A stretch of 64,000 nt of DNA from Sporobacter sp963675425 (GCA_963675425.1 OY776214.1:3038001-3102000), one strand, 5' to 3'. Shown: positions 8,102 to 17,209, numbered from the stretch's first letter. The notes: generated from the sequence alone by a model not told the origin. Numbers and translations: made by a program.

Positions 8102-8944
8102 ATGGAAGATTTTATGAAAAAAGAGCCTGAGGTCTTACAGATCATGGCAAAGATTATGCCCTATATCCCGGGCTTTTTTGACCGGGAGGAGGATGTTTCG
8201 GCGGGTCTCGTCAACCGGGAGATTTTTCTTATCAATCAGCCGTCGAAAAGTTTGCCGCTTAAGGAACAATACGGTGACAAAATCCCCAAGGGCGGCCTGT
8301 CGGAGGCTATTGAAGGGGGACGGTCGGTTGTTCGTGAAATTCCGGCTTCTGTGTACGGAGTGCCCTTTCGATCGTATTCCGTTCCGCTGAAGGATGACAG
8401 CGGCCGCGTTGTCGGCGCGATTTCAGTGGGACGCAACTTGAAGCGCAGCGAAAAGGTTAAATCCGTATCTCAGGAGCTGGCGGATTTTCTGGGACAATCC
8501 AACGAAGCGATTCAAACACTGACGGAAGACGCACGGAATGTTGTCGCGTCTAACGAGGCTATTGCCGAGCTGAGCAAAAAAGCCAGCATCGGTGCTGAAA
8601 GCTCATCGAAGATTATTAAGCTGATCAAGGATATCTCCCTGCAGACCAACCTGCTTGGAATCAATGCGGCTGTCGAGGCGGCCCGGGCCGGGTCGGCCGG
8701 ACAGGGCTTCCGCGTTGTAGCGGAGGAAATCCAGCGCTTGTCTCATTCCGTCTCGGATTCGGTGACGCAAATCGAGGATTTCCTGAAGCTGATGACCTCG
8801 TCGATCAATGAGATTTCCACTAAAATTACCACGTCCAATGCGCTGCTTCAAAGTCAGACGGCGGCTCTGGAGGAAATAGCCCATTCGCTCCGGGAGCTTA
8901 ATACGATCGGCGAACAGGTCCGGGAACTGGCAGATCAGCTCTGA
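8102..8944 (+). CDS. cytosolic methyl-accepting chemotaxis-like signal transducer
   Basis: About 280 residues without any membrane helix. Residues 1 to about 120 form a small sensory domain of PAS/GAF-like make-up (VYGVPFRSYSVPLKDDSGRVVGAISVGRN); the rest is a shortened chemoreceptor signalling domain with the tip LQTNLLGINAAVEAARAG and the KGF-like loop GQGFRVVAEEI. I use ATG 8102, because TGGAG (8088-8092) lies nine bases upstream; ATG 8087 has no such site. The signalling helix is much shorter than in standard receptors, so it may form its own cytosolic cluster or act outside motility. A strong terminator follows. Confidence 0.85.
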   Translation: MEDFMKKEPEVLQIMAKIMPYIPGFFDREEDVSAGLVNREIFLINQPSKSLPLKEQYGDKIPKGGLSEAIEGGRSVVREIPASVYGVPFRSYSVPLKDDSGRVVGAISVGRNLKRSEKVKSVSQELADFLGQSNEAIQTLTEDARNVVASNEAIAELSKKASIGAESSSKIIKLIKDISLQTNLLGINAAVEAARAGSAGQGFRVVAEEIQRLSHSVSDSVTQIEDFLKLMTSSINEISTKITTSNALLQSQTAALEEIAHSLRELNTIGEQVRELADQL

Positions 8945-8990
8945 CGGGATCAGATGACACTACGCACAGCGTGCAATTATGAAAAATTCA

Positions 8991-9022
8991 CCCTGCTTCC
9001 GTGACGAAGCAGGGGATTTTTT
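8991..9022 (+). terminator. Rho-independent terminator
   Basis: CCCTGCTTC (8991-8999) and GAAGCAGGG (9006-9014) are followed by a T-run, 47 bases after the cytosolic receptor gene. Confidence 0.88.
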
Positions 9023-9104
9023 GGAGCGACACGAGTGGTTCCAAAATTCGAAAACGTAGGGGCGAATTCCATATTCCGTCCCAGAAAGACGTTCGCATTT
9101 GGTG

Positions 9105-9512
9105 TTAAATATCTTTCTTTTCATCAGGTTCTTTCTTTTTTGCTTTAAAAAATATCTCGCTCAGGCCCACGAGGATAATGAAGCCGCCGAATATTTTTTT
9201 CAAAACAGCCGTCTGGAGTCCGGTGGCAAAATATGATACCACGAGCGCCGAGATGACGCCGGCAATGATCGCCGGGATAGCCAGCCGGACTGCCACGAGT
9301 TTGTTTTTAAGATGCGACAACAGCGCAGACAGGGAAGTCGGCAGAAAATACAGCAGATTAACCCCCTGTGCCGTCTGCTGATCCAGTCCCGCTACAAGTG
9401 TCATGTATAAGATCAGAAGCGAACCGCCGCCGATACCCCAGGCGGACAAAATACCCGCCAGAAAGCCGGCCAGCGCTGAAAATACCGCCGTAGCGCCCGT
9501 CATGCCCATCAA
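9105..9512 (-). CDS. TauE/SafE-family permease, half-size subunit 2
   Basis: 135 residues with four predicted membrane helices. The start GFLAGILSAWGIGGGSLLILYM is the glycine-rich repeat motif of TauE/SafE sulfite/organosulfonate exporters. Full-size members are about 250 residues with two such halves; here each half is its own gene. ATG 9512 overlaps the stop of the upstream half (ATGA), and no independent ribosome binding site is seen, so translation is coupled. The two products probably form a heterodimeric exporter. The cargo (sulfite, sulfonate or another small anion) cannot be read from sequence. Confidence 0.82.
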   Translation of the reverse strand: MMGMTGATAVFSALAGFLAGILSAWGIGGGSLLILYMTLVAGLDQQTAQGVNLLYFLPTSLSALLSHLKNKLVAVRLAIPAIIAGVISALVVSYFATGLQTAVLKKIFGGFIILVGLSEIFFKAKKKEPDEKKDI

Positions 9513-9865
9513 CCAAACAGGCAGCGTACGCCGCCATAGAGCAGGAGAAGGCCGAACAGCCGATGTAAAAGCGACGTCGGTATTTTTTTGAAAATCCGGC
9601 CGCCGATGAAGCCGCCGGCCAGCCCGCCGATCAGATACGGGACAGCCGGCGTCGGATCAATCCCTGCCCGAAATACATAGACACAGGCCGACACGGCGCA
9701 AAGCGGTAAAATAATGAAAACAGAGGTGGCGAACGCCTGCCGCTCCTCAAGCTTTACCCAGCGGAGCAGAAGCGGGACGAGAAGCATGCCGCCGCCGGCA
9801 CCGAAGAATCCGTTCAGCGCGCCGGTCAGCAGTCCCGCCACGACACATTTTATTTTTTGCGGCAT
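9509..9865 (-). CDS. TauE/SafE-family permease, half-size subunit 1
   Basis: 118 residues, four membrane helices, beginning MPQKIKCVVAGLLTGALNGF and carrying the G-A-G-G-G-M repeat motif typical of TauE/SafE. The start at 9865 is preferred over the in-frame ATG 9901 because GGAGG sits seven bases before it. It precedes and overlaps subunit 2. Because the second half keeps its own start and complete motif, this looks like a natural two-gene arrangement rather than a frameshifted pseudogene. Confidence 0.82.
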   Translation of the reverse strand: MPQKIKCVVAGLLTGALNGFFGAGGGMLLVPLLLRWVKLEERQAFATSVFIILPLCAVSACVYVFRAGIDPTPAVPYLIGGLAGGFIGGRIFKKIPTSLLHRLFGLLLLYGGVRCLFG

Positions 9866-10032
9866 TCTGTATCCTCCGGATATATATTGAGCGACGGTCA
9901 ATTATGTGAATCACAATCCAATATGATATTTTTGCTGTCACTTACAGTTAATATCTGCCGTTCGAAGACCGATTATTAAAATTAATGGCAGCCTGATGTA
10001 GAAACACACGATATGCAAGCAACGTTGCGCTT

Positions 10033-10061
10033 GATAAAAAAAGCCTTCCCCTGAGGGAAGG
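10033..10061 (-). terminator. terminator of the ytvI-like gene
   Basis: On the minus strand CCTTCCC-tcag-GGGAAGG is followed by seven T residues. It lies about 100 bases after the ytvI-like stop codon. Confidence 0.85.
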
Positions 10062-10065
10062 TCAG

Positions 10066-10098
10066 ACTGTCGAAAAAGACGCATCCGCGGCTTTTTCG
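10066..10098. repeat. CTGTCGA-type hairpin repeat
   Basis: CTGTCGAAAAAGACGC faces GCGGCTTTTTCG in the gap between the ytvI-like gene and its terminator. Same family as the repeats at 6131, 43329, 53027 and 59437. Confidence 0.5.
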
Positions 10099-10161
10099 TA
10101 GGTAACGGGAGATAATTTTAAACGAGTAATGGTATAAACCTCTGTTCGGATATTTTGGGTA

Positions 10162-11232
10162 TCATTTCCACAGCCGGATATATCCCTTGTCGTTTAGATG
10201 CTTAATCATAATTAGCCCGATAGGGAAGACGATCATGCCGGCAACGCCCATAGCGCTGTATCCGACGTAGATGGCAATCAGCGTAATGATGGGCGGCAGG
10301 CCAATCTGCCGGCCGATGAGTCGGGGCTCCAATAGGTTGCGTATGACGATATTCACGCCGTAAATAACAGCCAGCGTGACCGCTGTCTGGAGGTTGCCGC
10401 CGATGAGCGACACGAGAGCCCATGGAATGAGAACGGCGCCCGAGCCGATGACGGGCAGAGCGTCCACAACGGCAACGAGCAGCGCCAGCAGTATGGCAAA
10501 ATCAATGCGCAGGATCAGGAAAGCAATCGTCATCTCCACAAACGTCACGCCAGCCAGCATCAGCTCGGCCTTAACCCATTTACCAAATGTGACCATCAGG
10601 TCGTTTTTAAAATCGACCAGAGATTTGTGGCGGCTTTTAGGAATCTGACGCAGGATAAAGCCCGTAAATTCTTTGTATCCGCAGCTGATGAAGAAAGCGC
10701 CCAGCGCGCACGCGAAGAGAAACAGAACGAGTCTCGGCGTGAATTTGGCGATACTGGACAAAATCCCCAACACCTTACCGGATAATACCGTCGGAAGCTC
10801 GGCGCTTTTGGTGTTAAAACCGTCAAGTGCGTGATTCAGATAATTTTGTATCTCAGGCGGCGCGGATTGGATAAAGCCGTCGATTCTGTCGCCGATGACG
10901 CCGACGGTTCTCGTGATGTTGGAGAGCAGGGTCGGAAGGTCCTTTACGAAGGCTGTCAGTTCAATGACCGCACGGCCAATGATCAACGACGTGAGAGCGA
11001 TGAGGACAGCAAAAATGATGAGCGTGCAGGCAGCCGAGGCAAATCCGCGGCGCAGACGGTATCGTTCTGAAAGGAATCGAACGGCCGGCTCCATAAGCCG
11101 GGCAATGATAAACGCTACAATAAACGGCAGAAACCACGGCAGAGCAAAACGCAATACGAGCCACGCGATGCCGATGGCGGCTATGCCGTAAAGGACATAC
11201 AGCGCGCGGCGAAGGTGTTTGTTTTCCGGCAT
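10162..11232 (-). CDS. ytvI: sporulation integral membrane protein YtvI (AI-2E transporter family)
   Basis: About 356 residues with the AI-2E/PerM family layout: two N-terminal helix pairs, a long soluble stretch (DRIDGFIQSAPPEIQNYLNHALD), then five or six C-terminal helices with DALPVIGSGAVLIPWAL and LLEPRLIGRQIGLPPIITL, both hallmark motifs. Within the family it fits the YtvI branch of spore-formers. ATG 11232 is chosen because GGGAGG lies a few bases upstream; the in-frame ATG at 11289 lacks a site. In Bacillus YtvI is expressed during sporulation but its cargo is unknown. It is divergent from hom. Confidence 0.83.
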   Translation of the reverse strand: MPENKHLRRALYVLYGIAAIGIAWLVLRFALPWFLPFIVAFIIARLMEPAVRFLSERYRLRRGFASAACTLIIFAVLIALTSLIIGRAVIELTAFVKDLPTLLSNITRTVGVIGDRIDGFIQSAPPEIQNYLNHALDGFNTKSAELPTVLSGKVLGILSSIAKFTPRLVLFLFACALGAFFISCGYKEFTGFILRQIPKSRHKSLVDFKNDLMVTFGKWVKAELMLAGVTFVEMTIAFLILRIDFAILLALLVAVVDALPVIGSGAVLIPWALVSLIGGNLQTAVTLAVIYGVNIVIRNLLEPRLIGRQIGLPPIITLIAIYVGYSAMGVAGMIVFPIGLIMIKHLNDKGYIRLWK

Positions 11233-11439
11233 AAGTCCCTCCCAGGCGCTGTACGCAGAAGTACTGATCCAAGTCATACGTATCTGCACGTCAATAAAGT
11301 CCGTTCTGAACTCTTTTCATCTGATACGCTTAAAACGGTTGCACAATAAATGAACGTATGGTAGTATACTAAATTACGAATGAGTCTATTCGGAAGATAT
11401 GAAATGATGCTCACGCATTGAAATACGGAGGGGTTTGGG

Positions 11440-12645
11440 ATGTTTGATATCGCTATTCTGGGATTCGGCACGGTTGGCTCCGGAGTGATGGAAGTCATAG
11501 AGAAAAACAGCGACATGGTTTCCCAGAACGCGGCGCAGGATATCCATGTGAAATATATCGTCGATATCCGGGATTTTTCCGGCAGTCCTTATGAAAAACT
11601 GTTCGTCAAGGACTTTGCCGTCGTTGAAAACGATCCGGACGTCCGCGTTGTCATCGAGACGATCGGCGGCGTCGGCGTGGCGTATGATTTTACACGGCGC
11701 AGCCTGCTAAAAGGAAAGAGTGTTGTCACCTCGAACAAGGAGCTTGTGGCGACGCACGGTTATGAGCTGACGCAGTTGGCGAAGCAAAACGGCGCCAACT
11801 ATCTGTTTGAAGCCAGCGTCGGCGGCGGTATACCGATTATCAGGCCGATTACCCAGTGTCTGGCCGCCAACCGGATTAATGAGATTTACGGGATACTCAA
11901 CGGTACGACAAACTATATCCTCACCGAAATGGTTAAAAACGGCCTGCCATTTCAAACAGCTCTGCGTCAGGCGCAGGACAACGGCTACGCCGAGGCCAAT
12001 CCGGAAGCCGATATCAAGGGCTACGATGTCTGCCGGAAGATCTGTATTCTGGCGGCGCTGTGCTTCGGACGCCACATATACCCCGATCAGGTTCCGACAG
12101 AGGGGATTGAAGCGGTTACGCTTGAGGATATTTCATACGCCGGGCGGATCGGATATAAGATCAAGCTGCTTGGGCGGGCCCTCCAGCTCGAAAACGGTAA
12201 AATCGCCGCGTATGTCGCGCCGCATCTCGTAGGCGACGACAATATGGTATCCGGCGTCGAGGGCGTTATGAACGGCATTGTTGTCCGCGGCAACGCCATT
12301 GGCGACGTAATGTTTTACGGCGCGGGCGCCGGCAAACTGCCGACGGCCAGCGCGGTTGTAGCCGACGTGATTGATGCGGCCAAGCACATGGGCGCGCGCA
12401 AGTGGATCAGTTGGGAAGATGGTTCGCAGGACCTTATCTACGACGCTGCGCTTTTAAAGAGCAGATGGTACGTACGTGCCGGCGGAGATCCGGAAAAGAT
12501 ACAAAGCCTCTTCGGCGATGTGTCGTTTGTGGAAGACACCCCCACGGACCTTTTGGTTTTCACAACAAAGACAATGGACCAAAACGAAGCCCAGGCACTG
12601 TTCAAACAAATCAATGTCCTGTCGGCGTTCCGGATAATTGATTAA
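11440..12645 (+). CDS. hom: homoserine dehydrogenase
   Basis: 401 residues. It reduces aspartate semialdehyde to homoserine with NAD(P)H, the branch point to threonine, methionine and O-acetylhomoserine. The N-terminal Rossmann fold begins FDIAILGFGTVGSGV; the catalytic domain contains NGTTNYILTEM, EANPEADIKGYD and the Lys of KI-CILAAL. The end of the protein (TPTDLLVFTTKTMDQNEAQALFKQI) is shorter than a normal ACT domain, so feedback control by threonine may be altered. Aspartokinase lies 164 bp downstream. GGAGGGG precedes ATG 11440. Confidence 0.93.
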   Translation: MFDIAILGFGTVGSGVMEVIEKNSDMVSQNAAQDIHVKYIVDIRDFSGSPYEKLFVKDFAVVENDPDVRVVIETIGGVGVAYDFTRRSLLKGKSVVTSNKELVATHGYELTQLAKQNGANYLFEASVGGGIPIIRPITQCLAANRINEIYGILNGTTNYILTEMVKNGLPFQTALRQAQDNGYAEANPEADIKGYDVCRKICILAALCFGRHIYPDQVPTEGIEAVTLEDISYAGRIGYKIKLLGRALQLENGKIAAYVAPHLVGDDNMVSGVEGVMNGIVVRGNAIGDVMFYGAGAGKLPTASAVVADVIDAAKHMGARKWISWEDGSQDLIYDAALLKSRWYVRAGGDPEKIQSLFGDVSFVEDTPTDLLVFTTKTMDQNEAQALFKQINVLSAFRIID

Positions 12646-12809
12646 CGGATGTCCGGATGAGAAACGTTTGATTTAAACCTGGTGGTTACGTACAGGCCGA
12701 TAGAATGATTACGACCGTGTTTTACGGCCCCGATAAATTATATCGGACGCGCTGCCCGAATATTCATATATTAAAACTAGCCAGCGCGTCGGCAATGGAG
12801 GATGACTAA

Positions 12810-14018
12810 ATGGCGTTTATTGTTCAGAAGTTCGGCGGAAGCTCGGTCGCCGACACTGAGAGAATAAATCGTGTGGCGGGTATCATCGCCGATACCTACT
12901 GCGACAACAACGACGTTGTCGTCGTATTGTCCGCGCAGGGAGACACAACGGACGATCTGATTGAGAAGGCCGCCGAACTCAACCCGCATCCGTCGAAGCG
13001 TGAAATGGATGTGTTGCTGTCAACCGGCGAGCAGATTTCCATTGCGCTCATGGCCATGGCACTCGAGAAAATGGGCCTGCCCGTCATATCGCTGACCGGC
13101 TGGCAGATCGGGATGCAGACGAATACCGATTACGGCAGTGCGCGTATTAATAAGGTTACCTGCGAGCGTATCCGAAATGAACTGGACAAGCGGCGCATCG
13201 TCATTGTCGCCGGCTTCCAGGGCATTAACAAGTATGACGACATTACGACGCTCGGACGTGGCGGGTCGGATACGACGGCCGTCGCGATTGCCGCGGCGAT
13301 GAACGCGGACCTGTGTCAGATTTATACCGACGTGGAGGGTGTATATACGAGCGACCCCCGAAAAGTGCCGAATGCACGCAAGCTTGAGGAAATCACATAC
13401 GATGAGATGCTTGAGCTGGCATCGCTCGGCGCGCAGGTGCTTCATAACAGGTCTGTGGAAATGGCTAAACGATACAGCGTGAATCTGGAGGTGCTGTCCA
13501 GCTTTGTCAGAAAGCCCGGCACTAAAGTCAAGGAGGTAACAAAAGTGGAACAGGCAAAAATCAGCGGTATCGCCAAGGACTCCAACGTTGCGCGCATCGC
13601 GCTCCTCGACGTTAAGGACGAGCCCGGCGTCGCTTTTAGAGTATTCAGAGTCCTTGCCAAGGAGAATGTCAACGTCGATATTATCCTGCAGTCCATCGGT
13701 CATAATGATACGCAGGATATCATCTTTACGGTGTCTCAGTCCGATTTGGAAAAAGCCGAAAAGGCCCTGCGGGAGCATCAGGAGACAATCGGGTTTAAAG
13801 ATCTGAGCACAACGTCAAAGGTCGCCAAGGTCAGCATCGTTGGCGTTGGCATGGTTAATTCCTCGGGCGTTGCCGTCCAGATGTTTGAGGCGCTGTATGA
13901 CGAGAAGATTAATATCAATATGATTTCTACAAGTGAGATCAAGGTTTCCGTTCTCGTCGACGAGGCCCAGGCTGACCGGGCCGTCCAGGCCATCCACGCC
14001 AAATTCTTTGAAAATTGA
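12810..14018 (+). CDS. lysC: aspartokinase with two ACT domains
   Basis: 402 residues. It phosphorylates aspartate, the entry to lysine, threonine and methionine synthesis. The kinase core begins IVQKFGGSSVAD and includes LSTGEQIS and TTLGRGGSDTTAVAIA; two ACT domains fill the C-terminal third (from about residue 265). GGAGG lies eight bases before ATG 12810. An internal, in-frame GTG at 13545 with a very strong ribosome binding site would give a separate ACT-only subunit (listed separately). A hairpin terminator follows. Confidence 0.95.
   Translation: MAFIVQKFGGSSVADTERINRVAGIIADTYCDNNDVVVVLSAQGDTTDDLIEKAAELNPHPSKREMDVLLSTGEQISIALMAMALEKMGLPVISLTGWQIGMQTNTDYGSARINKVTCERIRNELDKRRIVIVAGFQGINKYDDITTLGRGGSDTTAVAIAAAMNADLCQIYTDVEGVYTSDPRKVPNARKLEEITYDEMLELASLGAQVLHNRSVEMAKRYSVNLEVLSSFVRKPGTKVKEVTKVEQAKISGIAKDSNVARIALLDVKDEPGVAFRVFRVLAKENVNVDIILQSIGHNDTQDIIFTVSQSDLEKAEKALREHQETIGFKDLSTTSKVAKVSIVGVGMVNSSGVAVQMFEALYDEKININMISTSEIKVSVLVDEAQADRAVQAIHAKFFEN
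13545..14018 (+). CDS. probable aspartokinase beta subunit from an internal start
   Basis: AAGGAGGTAAC (13530-13540) followed four bases later by an in-frame GTG at 13545 sits at the junction of the kinase and ACT parts of lysC. The product would be 157 residues, both ACT domains and nothing else. Bacillus subtilis aspartokinase II is known to make its regulatory beta subunit by exactly this kind of nested start, giving an alpha2-beta2 enzyme. The ribosome binding site encodes K-E-V-T, which does not require such a perfect match, so I infer it is under selection. Confidence 0.7.
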   Translation: MEQAKISGIAKDSNVARIALLDVKDEPGVAFRVFRVLAKENVNVDIILQSIGHNDTQDIIFTVSQSDLEKAEKALREHQETIGFKDLSTTSKVAKVSIVGVGMVNSSGVAVQMFEALYDEKININMISTSEIKVSVLVDEAQADRAVQAIHAKFFEN

Positions 14019-14037
14019 TTCATACTTAAATAAACGC

Positions 14038-14069
14038 GGGGGCGGCCAGTTCATATGGCCGCCCCCATT
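14038..14069 (+). terminator. GC-rich hairpin after lysC
   Basis: GGGGGCGGCC (14038-14047) and GGCCGCCCCC (14057-14066) form a 10-bp stem 20 bases after the stop codon; the T-tract is short (ATTT). Confidence 0.75.
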
Positions 14070-14366
14070 TAATGTCTTGGATAATATGCAGATATTTATA
14101 TATTGGCCATTAAAGGCACACTGTAATCAATATCGGACTCTTTGGATAGTGTTATATACTCGTTTCAACCCTGTCAAAGCTTTTAAAATAGCCCCCGCCA
14201 TATGTAACACCCTATCTCGTTGCTTTTCGATCTGATTCTATGCAGGGTAGAAAAATTGCTTCCGCCGGTACCTCTAAAGGTTTTTGGCATAGGAGGTGTA
14301 GCCGTTTTCGATTGATGAGTGTCAATCCGGTTTCTGCGAAGTTATCCCATCAAAGGAAAGTATACC

Positions 14367-14398
14367 AAAAGACAGCGGATCGTGCTTGATCCGCTGTC
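14367..14398 (-). terminator. terminator of the penicillin-binding protein gene
   Basis: On the minus strand GACAGCGGATC-aagcac-GATCCGCTGTC is followed by TTTT. It lies just after the stop at 14405. Confidence 0.85.
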
Positions 14399-14404
14399 TC
14401 GCTT

Positions 14405-16900
14405 TTATAGTATTGACGACGCTGGCGGCGAATCACCATCAGGAGACGGGGAGGGCGACGGTGAAGGAGATGGTGACGGTGACGTCGATGGTTCACCTGT
14501 GGGTTCCCCGGACGGTGACGTCGACGGCTCACCGGTGGGTTCCCCGGTTGGTGATGTCGACGGCTCACCGGTGGGTTCCCCGGACGGTGATGTCGACGGC
14601 TCACCAGTGGGTTCCCCGGACGGTGACGTCGACGGTTCACCGGTCGGTTCTCCCGTCGGTTCACCGGTTGGCGTTTCGTCAATGGGTTTGTAATGGAATT
14701 CTACAACATTATTAGCCGGATCATCGGTTATAGTAATGGTTTTCTCAGCCGCGCCGACGATTTCATAAGCCTCGAGTGTCTCAGCCTCGGCTGTGATGTT
14801 TTTGCCCTTGATGGCTGTTTCCGTCGTCTCGTAGAGGACATCTCCGTCAAGCGTTATGCCGCGTACGGTGTAAGAAACCTCCGGGTCTACCCCGGGAACG
14901 GGCGATAAATAGGTGTCGGTCGGCTTTTCAAAATCCGCGTACGGCAAATCCTGATGCACAAGCGTCATGACCTTTTTCCACAGCTGCGCGGCCGGATTAC
15001 CATGGACCGACATTGTGGCCGGGGTATCATAACCGGTCCAGACAGACGCTACATAATAGGGCGTATATCCGGAGAACCAACGGTCCTTCTTATCGGTCGT
15101 CGTACCGGTCTTGCCGGCGCAGGCCATTATGTTTGTGATATTGGCTTCATAACCGGTGCCGTACTGGATGGCATCCGATAAAATATCCGTCATCCAGTAC
15201 GCAGTGACTTTGCTGATGGCAACCGTCTCCTTGGCTGCGTTTTCATAAACGACCGTTTTGTTATCGTTGGCGCGTAGCTCGGTATAGGTGCGTGTTTCCA
15301 TCCGGACTCCATCGTTGACGAACATGGTATAGCCAGATACCATTTCACGTACCGTCGCGCCGTATGTCAGCTGGCCAAGCGCCATCGGCGCATAGTCGGC
15401 GTCAGCTATCGGCAAATCAAAGCCAAGTACTTGGGTCATAAAGTCATACGAGCGGGCGGGGGTGAGCCAATCGACAACCTGTGCGGCAATCGTATTTTTT
15501 GAGCGTATGACGGCCGTACGGATGTTGACGACGCCGGAATAGCTCCAGTCGTCGTTTTTCGGCATCCAATCGGTGCCCTTAAGCGTCACGTCCGCGCTGT
15601 CCATAAAGCGTGTTTCCGGCGTGATCAGCCCGTACTCAAGCGCCGGGCCATAGACGGACAGAGGCTTGATGGAGGAGCCTGGCGGACGCCTGGACTGTGT
15701 GGCGCGGTTTAGAGAACGGCTCCACAATTTCTCGCCGACACCGCCGGCCATCGCCACGATGTCTCCGGTATGCGGGTCGGCAATAATAATTGCCGACTGG
15801 ATCTGCTCATCGGAGCCGGTGACAACGGGGATTTCATCCAGGTTGTTGTAAATGCCGTCGACATACGACTGAATGGTCGGGTTCAGCGTCGAGTAGATCC
15901 TGTAGCCGTTTGTAAACAGCAGTTCCTCGGCTGTTTTATATGAGACGCCCTTGATTTCCATCAGGTCGCCGATGACATCTTCGATAATAGCGTCTTCAAA
16001 ATACGTATACGTAACGGTACTGGATGTTTCGTTTTCACCGCGTACGAAGTTGAGTTTCTCACTCATAGCCTGATTGTACTCGTCCTCGCCGATATATCCC
16101 TGATAGAGCATCTCCTCAAGAATGAGTTCCTGACGGTTTTTATTGCCTTCGGCGTTAATGTACGGGTTGTACAGGGAGGGGTTATTCGTGATGGCGATAA
16201 TGGATGCGCATTCGGCCAACGTCAGATCTCCCACTTCTTTGCCGAAGTAGTAGTTGGCCGCCGCGCCGACGCCGTATGTGTTGCCGCCGAAGGTGACCTT
16301 GTTTAAATACCACTCAATGATATCGGACTTCTCATATTGCTTTTCAAACTCCAGCGCCCTAAAGATCTCCTGAAGCTTGCGCTGGACGGTCACCTCATCT
16401 TCCTGAGTCAGGTTTTTGATGAGCTGCTGTGTAATCGTTGAACCGCCGAAATTGTCCTTCATCTGAAGAAACATATTCCCGAACGCACCAACGGTACGAT
16501 ACCAGTCGACGCCGTGATGTTCGTAAAAACGCTTGTCCTCAATGGCCACAACCGCGTGCTCCATATACTCGGGAATATCCTTGTATTCAACCCAGAGACG
16601 ATATTCCTTACTCTGAAGTGTGATGAGTTCTTGATCGCTGCCTGTGTTGGCGTCCTCATAATAAATAATACTCGACAGCTTCATTTTTTGCTCATCCAGA
16701 CTGACGTCCAGATCCTTAACCAGGTTTGTTTGTGCGTAGACGGCAAAAATACAGGCGAGAATCAATGTAGTCGTTACGCCGATCAGAACCAGCGTACCGA
16801 TGATTTTTAATATTAAAACGATCAGGCCGCCAATGGTCCGGGCGCCCGTTTTCGCAATTTTGCTGACGTTGTCGCTCTGATTTCTTGACAAGCGGTTCAC
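14405..16900 (-). CDS. class A penicillin-binding protein (PBP1A type) with repetitive tail
   Basis: 831 residues, a bifunctional peptidoglycan synthase anchored by one helix (about 24-52). The glycosyltransferase (GT51) domain has its catalytic Glu121 in AVVAIEDKRFYEHHG. The transpeptidase domain has the acyl-Ser motif SSIK near residue 410, a S-K-N motif (RSKNTIAAQ) and KTG near 597. From about residue 737 the tail is low-complexity: repeats of GEPTGEPSTSPS and then (SP)n, likely an extended wall-spanning linker. GTG 16900 is the start, with AAGGA seven bases upstream. The gene has its own promoter. Confidence 0.93.
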   Translation of the reverse strand: MNRLSRNQSDNVSKIAKTGARTIGGLIVLILKIIGTLVLIGVTTTLILACIFAVYAQTNLVKDLDVSLDEQKMKLSSIIYYEDANTGSDQELITLQSKEYRLWVEYKDIPEYMEHAVVAIEDKRFYEHHGVDWYRTVGAFGNMFLQMKDNFGGSTITQQLIKNLTQEDEVTVQRKLQEIFRALEFEKQYEKSDIIEWYLNKVTFGGNTYGVGAAANYYFGKEVGDLTLAECASIIAITNNPSLYNPYINAEGNKNRQELILEEMLYQGYIGEDEYNQAMSEKLNFVRGENETSSTVTYTYFEDAIIEDVIGDLMEIKGVSYKTAEELLFTNGYRIYSTLNPTIQSYVDGIYNNLDEIPVVTGSDEQIQSAIIIADPHTGDIVAMAGGVGEKLWSRSLNRATQSRRPPGSSIKPLSVYGPALEYGLITPETRFMDSADVTLKGTDWMPKNDDWSYSGVVNIRTAVIRSKNTIAAQVVDWLTPARSYDFMTQVLGFDLPIADADYAPMALGQLTYGATVREMVSGYTMFVNDGVRMETRTYTELRANDNKTVVYENAAKETVAISKVTAYWMTDILSDAIQYGTGYEANITNIMACAGKTGTTTDKKDRWFSGYTPYYVASVWTGYDTPATMSVHGNPAAQLWKKVMTLVHQDLPYADFEKPTDTYLSPVPGVDPEVSYTVRGITLDGDVLYETTETAIKGKNITAEAETLEAYEIVGAAEKTITITDDPANNVVEFHYKPIDETPTGEPTGEPTGEPSTSPSGEPTGEPSTSPSGEPTGEPSTSPTGEPTGEPSTSPSGEPTGEPSTSPSPSPSPSPSPSPDGDSPPASSIL
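14446..14690 (-). repeat. 36-bp tandem coding repeat in the PBP tail
   Basis: About five copies of a 36-bp unit encode GEPTGEPSTSPS, followed by a short (SP)n run. The copies differ mainly at synonymous positions. Copy-number change by slippage would keep the frame. Confidence 0.85.
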
Positions 16901-16925
16901 CTCTTGTTCCTTTTGTAACTAAGCA

Positions 16926-16955
16926 ATATTAATGCTATTGTAGCACATCTGTCAA
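16926..16955 (-). promoter_or_regulatory. promoter of the penicillin-binding protein gene
   Basis: On the minus strand TTGACA (16955-16950), 18 bases, TAATAT (16931-16926), about 26 bases before the GTG start at 16900. The rest of 16956-17209 is AT-rich and shows nothing else. Confidence 0.65.
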
Positions 16956-17209
16956 TTTCTTTTTGTAAATTTTGCTTGCTGAAAAGCGCGAAAAAGCACA
17001 TATTTGCATAAAAAATAAATAATTGCGCCGGCTTGTTCGCCAATAATTAACCAATAAATATAAGACGGTTTGATGGAGCGCATTAATGAAGACTTAAAAA
17101 AGCAATTTCCTTTGTCCATTTAAACGCTTATAGAACAGACGGAAGGAATGAAATGGCAAAAATATGGAAATAATTGGTGTGTATGCATAATGAAAGGTGG
17201 GATACCCAT

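Larger units (their letters stand above)
14019..14404. other. intergenic region between lysC and a convergent gene
   Basis: Holds one terminator for each flanking gene (14038-14069 for lysC, 14367-14398 for the penicillin-binding protein). Between them I see no coding region or other structure. Confidence 0.6.

Noticed and set aside
9105..9865. frameshifted TauE pseudogene
   Set aside because: Both halves are complete domains with a proper start and ATGA overlap, which a random frameshift would not give.
12646..12809. lysine riboswitch before lysC
   Set aside because: None of the conserved lysine-aptamer blocks is present and the gap is only 164 bases.
14319..14715. open frames on the plus strand opposite the PBP tail
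   Set aside because: Mirror translations of the low-complexity repeat (GDGEGDGEGD and similar).
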